64,000 bases of DNA from UBA1738 sp045580145 (GTDB lineage: Bacteria > Bacillota > Clostridia > UBA1381). The notes under the pieces are model-generated. The model had not been told where the DNA came from, did no database searches, and was given only the letters and a program-made list of their open reading frames with translations. Every line of letters begins with the position of its first letter. Within the stretch, counting starts at the first letter, position 1. This document shows positions 42,164 through 49,383 of the stretch, in pieces. Made by a program: the position numbers and the translations under genes. The DNA is taken from positions 62,001-126,000 of the forward strand of contig JAZNNI010000094.1 in assembly GCA_045580145.1 (NCBI GenBank), given 5' to 3'.

Positions 42164-43177
42164 TTAGAATTCGAGTTCTTCCCTTAAAAATCCTCTCGTA
42201 TCTGCAAATTTTCCATACTTGTCTACAACAGAAACGCGTACAAACTTAGCACGGTCATCAATTTCAAAATCGGCAGAAGTTATAGTTTCTCCCGGTTTTG
42301 CATACTTTTTCGGTGGCATTTTACTTCCGGTAAATACCGTAATACACTCAACTTCAGAGCATTCTATATGGATTTTATTACCCTCCATAGAAATTTCCTT
42401 AAAAACAGGGCCCATAGATGAATACATCTCACCTTTTTCCATTGCCTCAATTATTGAAGCATATGAAAAGTTTTCAGGCATTATCATAGTAAATCCGCCG
42501 AAAGAATCAAACTCCAAGGAATTCTCCGGTGCAGTATTATGGTTATCATCACTACTGTGGCAAAATATTTTCTTGCCCCGAGCAAGCATCTTATCATAGA
42601 GTGCCGCATTATATTCAAGATGATTTAAAGTATACGAACTGTAATTACACATTTCCATACTGAAAAATCCCTCATATGTAAATATGTCTGACTCATCCTC
42701 CATAGACCAGTAAGGATGGTTATATGCCGCTATATACCCGTTCTCCTTTGCAGTTTTAACGAATTTATTGACATATCGTGTGCTGATTTCTCTTGTTTCC
42801 TGAGAACCAACCTTTTTATATTGTTTTTTTTGCTCATCTGTAATATATTTACAATATTTTGGATTATAACACACAATAGCCTCATTTTCCGGTTCTTTTG
42901 CAAAAAGATTTATGTGGATTTCTTTTCCATACACATCGTACCTGCATTCAGGGTCATTTCTTATGTATGCTTCATATCCGGTAATTGTAATAAACTCAGA
43001 ATCATTTAAGTATGAATGATTTTTAGGTGTCTCGTGGTCAGTTATGGACAGGATAGAATATCCATGCCCCTTATACATTTCCTTAAGCTCCTGCGGTGTT
43101 TTCTTTCCGTCAGAAAATATGCTGTGGCAATGTAAGTTCGCCTTGTATTGCTTCTTAGCTGGTGATATTAAATACAT
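42164..43177 (-). CDS. PHP-domain metal-dependent phosphoesterase
   Basis: A 337-residue PHP protein. Motif I is NLHCHSIFSDGKKTP near residue 15, motif II is ITDHETP near 47, then HINLF, AAYNHPYW and FCHSSDDNHN supply further metal ligands (His and Asp). These bind two or three divalent metals and hydrolyse phosphate esters. It is likely soluble; I see no signal peptide. The ATG at 43177 has AAAGGAG just upstream; an ATG seven codons earlier would place that site inside the gene. It heads a minus-strand run with the stalk protein, aldolase, DgoK-like kinase and VIT transporter. Substrate unknown. Confidence 0.85.
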   Translation of the reverse strand: MYLISPAKKQYKANLHCHSIFSDGKKTPQELKEMYKGHGYSILSITDHETPKNHSYLNDSEFITITGYEAYIRNDPECRYDVYGKEIHINLFAKEPENEAIVCYNPKYCKYITDEQKKQYKKVGSQETREISTRYVNKFVKTAKENGYIAAYNHPYWSMEDESDIFTYEGFFSMEMCNYSSYTLNHLEYNAALYDKMLARGKKIFCHSSDDNHNTAPENSLEFDSFGGFTMIMPENFSYASIIEAMEKGEMYSSMGPVFKEISMEGNKIHIECSEVECITVFTGSKMPPKKYAKPGETITSADFEIDDRAKFVRVSVVDKYGKFADTRGFLREELEF

Positions 43178-43210
43178 TTTTCTCTCCTTTATATTCATTT
43201 AGAAATCATT

Positions 43211-43239
43211 TATGTATTACTGAACGATTTAGATGCCAA
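43211..43239 (-). promoter_or_regulatory. Possible promoter for the PHP-eda-dgoK run
   Basis: TTGGCA (5 of 6), a 17-nt spacer and a weak TACATA -10 box on the minus strand, in the 115-nt gap after the GH31 gene. Read-through from GH31 cannot be excluded, as no terminator is visible there. Confidence 0.3.
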
Positions 43240-43292
43240 GCTATTGCTTTAATTTTTTATCTACGCAAAATACACGTTATAACAATTCCATT

Positions 43293-45419
43293 TTAAATCC
43301 AATTCTCTGTTTTTATGATTTCTTCCATTCCGTCTTTAAGGTTGTTTTTAGCAGAACAGTATTTTATTACCGTTCCCTCTTTTATATAAATTGGCAAAGT
43401 TTTAAGATCTACCTCACGCTTAATCCACATTCCTGTCGAAACAATTTTTTCTTTTGTAAAATAGTCAAACCATACACCTTCAGGAAGGTAAATATTTCTC
43501 ACATTGGTTTTGCTGAGTGGCTTTAATACAGGTGCTATAAGCATACCGTCTCCAAACATATACTGGTCCTCTATGTATCTGACATTTCTATCCTCAGGAT
43601 ATTCAAGATACAACGCTCTCACCATAGGAAGACCTGTTTTTGTGCATTTTTCTGCTTCCTCATAGATATACGGCATCATAGAATAACGCAGTTTATCATA
43701 AAATTTAAAGATTTCAAATGCTTCTTTCGAAAATCTCCACGGCTCGCGGTAAGTGTCATCACCTGCGCCATGACAACGTGAATGTGAAGAGAACAAGCCC
43801 ACCTGTGCCCAGCGGACATAAAGCTCATCTGTTGGCAGTCCGATAAATCCTCCTATATCATGAGAGAAAAATGGAATACCGCTCATACCTATTGATAGCG
43901 CAGCCCTAAGTGTACATGCCAAAGCATCAAATGTACACTGACTGTCGCCTCCCCAGTGAAGCGGATATCTCTGGCTTCCTGCAGTTCCGCTTCTTGCCCA
44001 TACAAATGGCTGTTCCGTTACAGATGCTGTTGCATCAAATACGGTGCTGTTATAGACAAGCGAATATAGATTATGAAAATGCTTTCCGTCAATATTTTCA
44101 TAAACGGCCTCTTCAGCTATCCCTTCTCCGAAATCAGTTTTGATTGCACTTGCACCAAGGTTAATAAGATTCGCAATCTTTTCTTTATACCATTCTCTTG
44201 CTTCGGGATTTGAGAAATCCACAGTCACATCAGTTCCCCAGCTGCCTTGTCGTTCTTCCGGAAGCTGATACGGATTCCCGTTCTTATCCTTTGACAGATA
44301 TCCATTTTCAACTGCCTCATGATAATGTGTATTATCTTCATTTGGCGGAATGAAATTATATTGCCACAAAGAAATTTTAAATCCTTCTTTTTCATATTTC
44401 TTAAAATGCTCGGCAGGGTTTGGAAAACGTTCTTCAGAAAACTTAAGATCACAGTTCCAGTCACGGTTAAACCACGCAGTATCAAGATGTAATACATCGC
44501 AGGGAATGTCTTTTTCTCTTATTTCCTGTGCAATATCGTCCACTACATCCCATGAAGTATAACTGTTTCTGCTCATCCACAATCCAAAGCTCCATAGTGG
44601 CGGAAGCGTAGCAAATCCCGTCAGAAAGCAATAGCCTTTTATTATTTCTTTTGGAGTTTGTCCGCCTATTACAAAATAATCAAGCTGTGAATCCAAAACT
44701 CCAAACTGTGCTGCACTTATTTCTTTTGTTCCTATTTCCCACTCTGTTTTAGCGCCGGAATTTAAAAACAAGCCATAGCCCTTTGTAGATAAATAGAAGG
44801 GAATGTTAACATAAGTTCTTCTGCTTGTTGTTCCAACAGCGTCCTTGTTATGAAAATCAACAGTTCTTCCGTTTCTCACAATACCGTCAAAACGTTCTCC
44901 AAGGCCGTATATCACCTCATCGGGTTCAAGTTCAAATGCCTCAAAGCATGCATAATTTCCATCTTTTTCACATAGTGCAAGGTCTTTAATATCTGCAGTA
45001 AAAAATGTGTTTTTCTTCTGTGAGAAAAACTCTCTGCCATCAACAAACTTTGCTGATACCTTCGTTGTATTCTTATCAATACTTATTATAATTTTATCGG
45101 TTTTAATATCAATCTGCTCATCACTTTCACTAACGGTATATTTGACATCCTCCGGCTTTGCTATAAGCATACGTACATTTTCAGGTAAGCCTTCAAAAGG
45201 ATTTAATATTTCCTTGTCTTTTGAAAATACAATTCTGAAAATCTCATCAGACCACAGATTTATATGAAGAAAAACCTCATCAATGGTTTTTTCTGCCGGC
45301 TTTGTATAATACATAGATGTTTCATGAGTAAAGCTTAAAATATCAGCTTTGCCTTCTGTTGCCAGCGTTAAAACAAGACCGTTTGCCTCGACTTCCTTTT
45401 TGATAACCTTCACCGGCAC
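43293..45419 (-). CDS. GH31 family glycoside hydrolase (alpha-xylosidase/glucosidase-like), remaining open frame
   Basis: A 708-residue open frame covering most of a GH31 enzyme. Catalytic motifs are intact: the nucleophile Asp in SAIKTDFGEG near residue 420 and the acid/base Asp in RYPLHWGGDSQCTFDAL near 490, with LWMSRNSYTSW, DIPCDVLHLDTAWF and HDIGGF. The layout resembles YicI-type alpha-xylosidases. No Shine-Dalgarno site precedes the GTG at 45419. The frame continues upstream past an in-frame TAG (45423-45425) to an ATG at 45545 with a good AAGGAAG site, so the true gene probably starts there and is cut by a nonsense codon; expression from the GTG would need re-initiation. Confidence 0.9.
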   Translation of the reverse strand: MPVKVIKKEVEANGLVLTLATEGKADILSFTHETSMYYTKPAEKTIDEVFLHINLWSDEIFRIVFSKDKEILNPFEGLPENVRMLIAKPEDVKYTVSESDEQIDIKTDKIIISIDKNTTKVSAKFVDGREFFSQKKNTFFTADIKDLALCEKDGNYACFEAFELEPDEVIYGLGERFDGIVRNGRTVDFHNKDAVGTTSRRTYVNIPFYLSTKGYGLFLNSGAKTEWEIGTKEISAAQFGVLDSQLDYFVIGGQTPKEIIKGYCFLTGFATLPPLWSFGLWMSRNSYTSWDVVDDIAQEIREKDIPCDVLHLDTAWFNRDWNCDLKFSEERFPNPAEHFKKYEKEGFKISLWQYNFIPPNEDNTHYHEAVENGYLSKDKNGNPYQLPEERQGSWGTDVTVDFSNPEAREWYKEKIANLINLGASAIKTDFGEGIAEEAVYENIDGKHFHNLYSLVYNSTVFDATASVTEQPFVWARSGTAGSQRYPLHWGGDSQCTFDALACTLRAALSIGMSGIPFFSHDIGGFIGLPTDELYVRWAQVGLFSSHSRCHGAGDDTYREPWRFSKEAFEIFKFYDKLRYSMMPYIYEEAEKCTKTGLPMVRALYLEYPEDRNVRYIEDQYMFGDGMLIAPVLKPLSKTNVRNIYLPEGVWFDYFTKEKIVSTGMWIKREVDLKTLPIYIKEGTVIKYCSAKNNLKDGMEEIIKTENWI

Positions 45420-45422
45420 GTT

Positions 45423-45545
45423 CTAAACCGCAGGCTTTACTGCAAACTCATAAATTTCTGACATATTCTGCACTGTTATATTCCCTGCATTTTCACCTGC
45501 CGAAACCTGCGGAAATACTTTTTCATCAGCTAAATTATTATTCAT
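45423..45545 (-). pseudogene. Detached N-terminus of the GH31 gene, ending in an in-frame TAG
   Basis: A 40-codon frame (MNNNLADEKVFPQ to EFAVKPAV) begins with an ATG that has AAGGAAG 10 nt upstream and ends at TAG. The codons after the TAG (Asn, then Val-Pro-Val-Lys-Val of the GH31 frame) are in the same frame. The simplest reading is a nonsense mutation in codon 41 of a single GH31 gene. TAG ends other genes here normally (rhaB, for example), so the code is standard. Confidence 0.75.
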
Positions 45546-45618
45546 AAACATACACTTCCTTTTCTTTTTTTCTTCTGCAAGACTTATTTACACTTGCAGT
45601 AATTATAGATGCTATTAG

Positions 45619-45631
45619 TTTTCCGTGAAAA
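45619..45631 (-). promoter_or_regulatory. Operator-like inverted repeat upstream of GH31
   Basis: TTTTC-CGT-GAAAA, 5-bp arms around a 3-nt centre, 75 nt ahead of the GH31 ATG and downstream of its promoter. It may be a repressor site. Confidence 0.3.
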
Positions 45632-45667
45632 ATATCACAATTATTTTTTAATTCTTTGTATGTGTCT

Positions 45668-45696
45668 ATTGTAGCACAATAATAAAAAAAAGACAA
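45668..45696 (-). promoter_or_regulatory. Promoter for the GH31 gene
   Basis: TTGTCT, a 17-nt spacer and TACAAT on the minus strand. The -35 box lies inside the terminator hairpin of the upstream ROK-like gene. Confidence 0.55.
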
Positions 45697-45721
45697 GTAT
45701 TTCAAAGATAACTTGTCTTTT
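45683..45721 (-). terminator. Terminator after nagA-ROK operon
   Basis: An 11-bp perfect stem (AAAAGACAAGT / ACTTGTCTTTT) with a 12-nt loop and T8 on the minus strand, 8 nt past the stop of the ROK-like gene. Confidence 0.85.
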
Positions 45722-45728
45722 TAAAATC

Positions 45729-47096
45729 CTATTTGATTTTTGGAAGGCTTGCTGCGGCAACAGACTGTCCCACTCTTCTTGCCTTTTCATCCGGAATGTG
45801 AAGCTCAATTTTGCTATAAAGTTCAGGGAACTCTTCTTTCAAAACCTCATTAGCTTTGTTAAGCAGAATTGTTCCGCCCTTTCCGCTTGTTACTCTGCCC
45901 ATTATAAGCACGTGCTTAATATCATAGAACATTGAATAGTACGCAATAGTATATCCAAAATATGTTCCTATTGTATCATAAATATCAGCAGCTCTTTCAT
46001 CATCATTTTCCATAAGCCCCTGAACAACCTTCAATTTTTCTGCCGGTGACAAGCTTCCATCAAGCTCAATGCCTGCCTTTGGTGCAAGCTTTATAACTGC
46101 ATCCTGTGAAAAATACTTAACACCGCAGCCGTAATCACCGCTCCATTCGTCTACCATTGCACCCTTATTAAAGTCAACCGGAACAAAAGCAAGCTCGTTA
46201 AGCCAACCTGTGATATTTCCGTCTTTATCTACGTAACCGGCAGCTTCGCTTGTTCCCATTGCAACGCCCAGTACATTGTTATCTTCAAGGCTCATAGCTC
46301 CTGCAAGTGCAGTTACGTCACCGTCGTTTGCAACCTCTACAGGAACATCGCCAATTTCCTTTGCAACGTCTAAATACATATTCTTAACATATTTTTCAAA
46401 GTCATCATCAGACACCTTTAAGAAAAGCGATGCAACCATTATCTTATTGTCAATATACACACCAGCAGAGGAAACTCCGATAGCATCAACTCTTGGCATA
46501 TGTGATGCTGCAGTTTTCATTGCATTTAAAATCCCCTCATAATGATATTTCGGGTCACTCTGAAGCTTCGGGAACCACACAACCTCTTCAGAGTATACAG
46601 TTTCGCCGTCAACTACAGCTGAAACCTTACGGTCACTTCCGCCTGCATCAAATCCGATTCGGCATCCGTCAAGATGACGTCCTACAGGAGAGGATGCATC
46701 ATTTTCCTTAGGCGCTGAAGCAACACTTTCAACATATACAACTTCAAAATCCTTTTCATAAACACGGGACATAAAGTTAAAATCAAACTCTCTTGCTCCT
46801 CCTATTTTATAGTCAGCAGCTATTTTATCATATATATTCTTTGAGCCGGCTACATATACCTTGTAACCACCCTTTGCCCAAAGCAAAGTTTTGATAATTC
46901 TTTCAACAATCTCGTAATTTACTTCATCGTGTCCGGTATTATCTTTATAAACATCAAGCCTATACTGCGCCATAAGTCCGCCATTTCTTTCAACAGAAAT
47001 TACTACAGGCTGAGATTCCGCTTTTGCTACATTTTCTTTAAAGTCATTTATTACCTTTACCATAGGCATAAATTCAGGTTCAAGTTTTGCAATCAT
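45729..47096 (-). CDS. ROK-like sugar kinase or regulator, extended N-terminus
   Basis: A 455-residue protein with an actin-fold ROK-like C-terminal part (from about 145): phosphate-1 motif CRIGFDAGGSDRKVSAVV near 148, IGVSSAGVYID near 205, and VANDGDVTALAGAMS near 260. The first 140 residues are an extension of mixed strand-helix character that I cannot assign. The usual ROK zinc motif (CxCGxxGCxE) is not seen. It is 2 nt from nagA, which suggests a job in amino-sugar use, such as GlcNAc/ManNAc kinase or sensor, but activity is unproven. The start at 47096 has GGAG 7 nt upstream; an ATG two codons earlier is too close to it. Confidence 0.75.
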   Translation of the reverse strand: MIAKLEPEFMPMVKVINDFKENVAKAESQPVVISVERNGGLMAQYRLDVYKDNTGHDEVNYEIVERIIKTLLWAKGGYKVYVAGSKNIYDKIAADYKIGGAREFDFNFMSRVYEKDFEVVYVESVASAPKENDASSPVGRHLDGCRIGFDAGGSDRKVSAVVDGETVYSEEVVWFPKLQSDPKYHYEGILNAMKTAASHMPRVDAIGVSSAGVYIDNKIMVASLFLKVSDDDFEKYVKNMYLDVAKEIGDVPVEVANDGDVTALAGAMSLEDNNVLGVAMGTSEAAGYVDKDGNITGWLNELAFVPVDFNKGAMVDEWSGDYGCGVKYFSQDAVIKLAPKAGIELDGSLSPAEKLKVVQGLMENDDERAADIYDTIGTYFGYTIAYYSMFYDIKHVLIMGRVTSGKGGTILLNKANEVLKEEFPELYSKIELHIPDEKARRVGQSVAAASLPKIK

Positions 47097-47098
47097 AT

Positions 47099-48244
47099 TC
47101 ATTCTCCTTTATATTTAATTTCTCCGCCAAGAATTGTCATAGAGATATTGAACTTTTCATCGGCGATTATTATATCTGCACGTTTTCCCACTTCAATAGA
47201 ACCTATTTCCTTATCCTCACCCAAAGCCTTTGCAGGATTTAGTGATGCACAATTAACTGCTTCAAAAATTTCAAGATTGGAATTTTCATACAGATTATAT
47301 ACCGCTTCATTAAGCTTCAAAACGCTTCCTGCTATCGTTCCGTCCGGCATAATACACTTAATACCTTCTTTATGTAATGGCTGACCGCCCAGAGTATAGT
47401 CTCCGTCCGGCATACCTCCGGCTCTTATACAGTCAGTAATCAGACAAAGCTTGTCCCCTTTTATCTTTGCAATAAGTCCAAAGAGACCCTTGTCCACGTG
47501 GAAGGTGTCAGCAATCAATTCAACACTTGTTCCGCCATCTGAAAGTGCCGCACCAACAACACCTGGGCTGCGATGTGAAAGAGCTGTCATAGCATTGAAA
47601 AGGTGTGTTGTATGGCTTACACCTTTCTTAATTCCGTACACAGCTTCTTCAAATGTGGCATTTGTATGACCCATAGAAACAAGAACATCAGTGTCCCTTG
47701 ATACCTCTTCTATACATTCCGCCGCACCATCGACTTCAGGTGCTACAGTGAAAAGCTTGACAACATCTGAGTGCTTTTTTATAAATGCAGCATCAGGTCT
47801 TAAAATATGTTCTTCAGCCTGCGCGCCCTTTTTTGCGGCATTTATAAAAGGGCCTTCACTGTTTACACCAAGTATTCGTGCTCCGTAATATTCGTCACTG
47901 TTTTTTACTTCCCTTACCACATCAAATGCAGCCTCAATCTCAGCTTTTGAAACAGTCATAGTAGTCGGACACCACGCAGTAACTCCATTTTTAATTATAC
48001 CCTCTGCCATTTTAATAACTCCAGCCTTATCTCCATCTGAAACATCCGCACCCAGATAGCCGTGTATATGCATATCCACAAGCCCCGGAGATACAAATTT
48101 GCCGCAAGCATCAATAACATCATATTCCGATAAATTTATATCCTGAACATCTGCAATTTTTTCAATTCTTTCATCAAAAATAATTGCAAGATTTTCAGCA
48201 ACTCTGTCTTTTAATAAAACTTTACCTCCTATAATACACTTCAT
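47099..48244 (-). CDS. nagA: N-acetylglucosamine-6-phosphate deacetylase
   Basis: Removes acetate from GlcNAc-6-phosphate, giving glucosamine 6-phosphate for glycolysis or wall synthesis. The 381-residue amidohydrolase has SPGLVDMHIHGYLGADVSDGD near residue 53 (metal HxH), LGVNSEGPFIN near 120 (Glu ligand), VSMGHTNATFEEA near 192, GVSHTTHLFNAMTALSHRSPG near 210 and LCLITDCIRAGG near 265 (catalytic Asp). The ATG at 48244 has GAAGGAGGG 6 nt upstream. It forms an operon with the ROK-like gene. No nagB is in the window, although GlmS/GlmM lie at 16-19 kb. Confidence 0.94.
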   Translation of the reverse strand: MKCIIGGKVLLKDRVAENLAIIFDERIEKIADVQDINLSEYDVIDACGKFVSPGLVDMHIHGYLGADVSDGDKAGVIKMAEGIIKNGVTAWCPTTMTVSKAEIEAAFDVVREVKNSDEYYGARILGVNSEGPFINAAKKGAQAEEHILRPDAAFIKKHSDVVKLFTVAPEVDGAAECIEEVSRDTDVLVSMGHTNATFEEAVYGIKKGVSHTTHLFNAMTALSHRSPGVVGAALSDGGTSVELIADTFHVDKGLFGLIAKIKGDKLCLITDCIRAGGMPDGDYTLGGQPLHKEGIKCIMPDGTIAGSVLKLNEAVYNLYENSNLEIFEAVNCASLNPAKALGEDKEIGSIEVGKRADIIIADEKFNISMTILGGEIKYKGE

Positions 48245-48276
48245 AATCATCCCTCCTTCAAATTTCCTATATATAA

Positions 48277-48305
48277 ATAATAGCACAGCACTCTCCAAAA
48301 AACAA
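48277..48305 (-). promoter_or_regulatory. nagA: Promoter for nagA
   Basis: TTGTTT, a 17-nt spacer and TATTAT on the minus strand, 33 nt ahead of the start. Confidence 0.5.
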
Positions 48306-48352
48306 TACTTCGCCTTTTGCTTTTTTTGTGTTATTGTACAGTTTTTTTGCAC

Positions 48353-48382
48353 AAAAATCCCGAGAGAAACTCTCGGGATTTA
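48353..48382 (-). terminator. Terminator after the aldolase-GRE operon
   Basis: A 12-bp perfect stem (AAATCCCGAGAG / CTCTCGGGATTT) with a 3-nt loop and T5 on the minus strand, 8 nt after the aldolase stop. It ends the glycyl radical enzyme transcript before nagA. Confidence 0.88.
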
Positions 48383-48389
48383 AAATTAA

Positions 48390-49337
48390 TTATTTCTTTA
48401 AATATTTAGCTACTTCCTGTGCAACAATTTTTGTCACAAGTTCAAGGTTATCAATAGAAATTTGAGAAGCCATCGTGTTATCAGCCTTTCCGTCACTAGA
48501 AAAGAGCTGCATTTTCTTCATACTTTCCTGCTTAACTGCTTCAACAGCCGCCGGAATAAGATCGATAAGTCCCTTGTCCATACTTGAGAACTTCTTAAAC
48601 TCAGCCTCAACCGCAGCTACGTTTATATCAGTAAAGATATTAACCTTGCTTATACCTTCCTGTATTGCTATCTTGAAATCGTTGTCTGTAAGGCCTGAGC
48701 CACCGTGAAGAACAAGCGGAACATCCACAGTATTTGCTATTGTACGTATTCTTTCAAAGTCAAGCTTTGGCGGAAGCTTGTATGCACCGTGTGCGTTACC
48801 TACTGCAATCGCCAGTGCATCAACACCTGTTTTGTCAACAAAGTCCTTTGCAAGCTTCGGGTCTGTAAAATATTTTGAAGGGTCATCAAGATGTGAACTT
48901 CCTTCTGCTGAGCCTTCGTTATCACCAACGTGTCCAAGCTCACCCTCAATCGTGGCACCATAGGAATGAGCAATATCTGCCATTTCCTTTACCTTGCGTA
49001 CATTTTCCTCATATGTGTCTGTTGAACAGTCATACATTACAGAACTGAATCCAAGCTTTAAAGCCTTAACACAAGTGTCATAAGAAAGACCGTGGTCTAA
49101 GTGAACAACAACTGGCACAGATGCCTTCTTAGCCATTGGAATTAAGTAGTAAGAAACCTCTTCAAGCGGACCATAAGGAAGCAGAACCTCCGCAGTACCC
49201 ATAATAACAGGTGACCTTGTTGATTCAGCTGCAGCGATTATTCCTCTTGCAAGCTCAAGGTTTACTGCATTGAATAGACCTACCGCATACTTATTTGCCT
49301 TTGCCGGTCTTAAAACCTCATTCATATTTACTAACAT
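48390..49337 (-). CDS. Class II ketose-bisphosphate-type aldolase
   Basis: A 315-residue zinc aldolase of the fructose-bisphosphate/tagatose-bisphosphate (Fba/GatY/KbaY) family. Motifs: YAVGLFNAVNLELARG near residue 17, VVVHLDHGLSYDTCVKAL near 78 (Asp and zinc His), GATIEGELGHVG near 133, AIAVGNAHGAYKLPPKLDF near 178 (zinc His), VPLVLHGGSGLTDNDF near 207 and VNIFTDIN near 232. It follows the glycyl radical enzyme gene by 46 nt and is its likely partner. The substrate may be a deoxy-ketose phosphate rather than fructose bisphosphate; that is an inference from context. TGAGGAGG precedes the start. Confidence 0.92.
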   Translation of the reverse strand: MLVNMNEVLRPAKANKYAVGLFNAVNLELARGIIAAAESTRSPVIMGTAEVLLPYGPLEEVSYYLIPMAKKASVPVVVHLDHGLSYDTCVKALKLGFSSVMYDCSTDTYEENVRKVKEMADIAHSYGATIEGELGHVGDNEGSAEGSSHLDDPSKYFTDPKLAKDFVDKTGVDALAIAVGNAHGAYKLPPKLDFERIRTIANTVDVPLVLHGGSGLTDNDFKIAIQEGISKVNIFTDINVAAVEAEFKKFSSMDKGLIDLIPAAVEAVKQESMKKMQLFSSDGKADNTMASQISIDNLELVTKIVAQEVAKYLKK

Positions 49338-49383
49338 ATCTTTTCCTCCTCAGTTACAATTACTGAATTAATATTTTTTATTA

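Noticed and set aside
43910..44143. Short plus-strand frames opposite the GH31 gene
   Set aside because: Antisense shadows of a well-conserved glycosidase; no start signals.
45423..45425. TAG reassigned to an amino acid in this organism
   Set aside because: TAG ends normal genes in the window, for example rhamnulokinase and the patatin gene, and no pyrrolysine gene is seen; a nonsense codon is simpler.
48390..49337. Glycolytic fructose-bisphosphate aldolase as the main role of the class II aldolase
   Set aside because: Possible, but the operon with a glycyl radical enzyme makes a dedicated role more likely; I kept the general family name.
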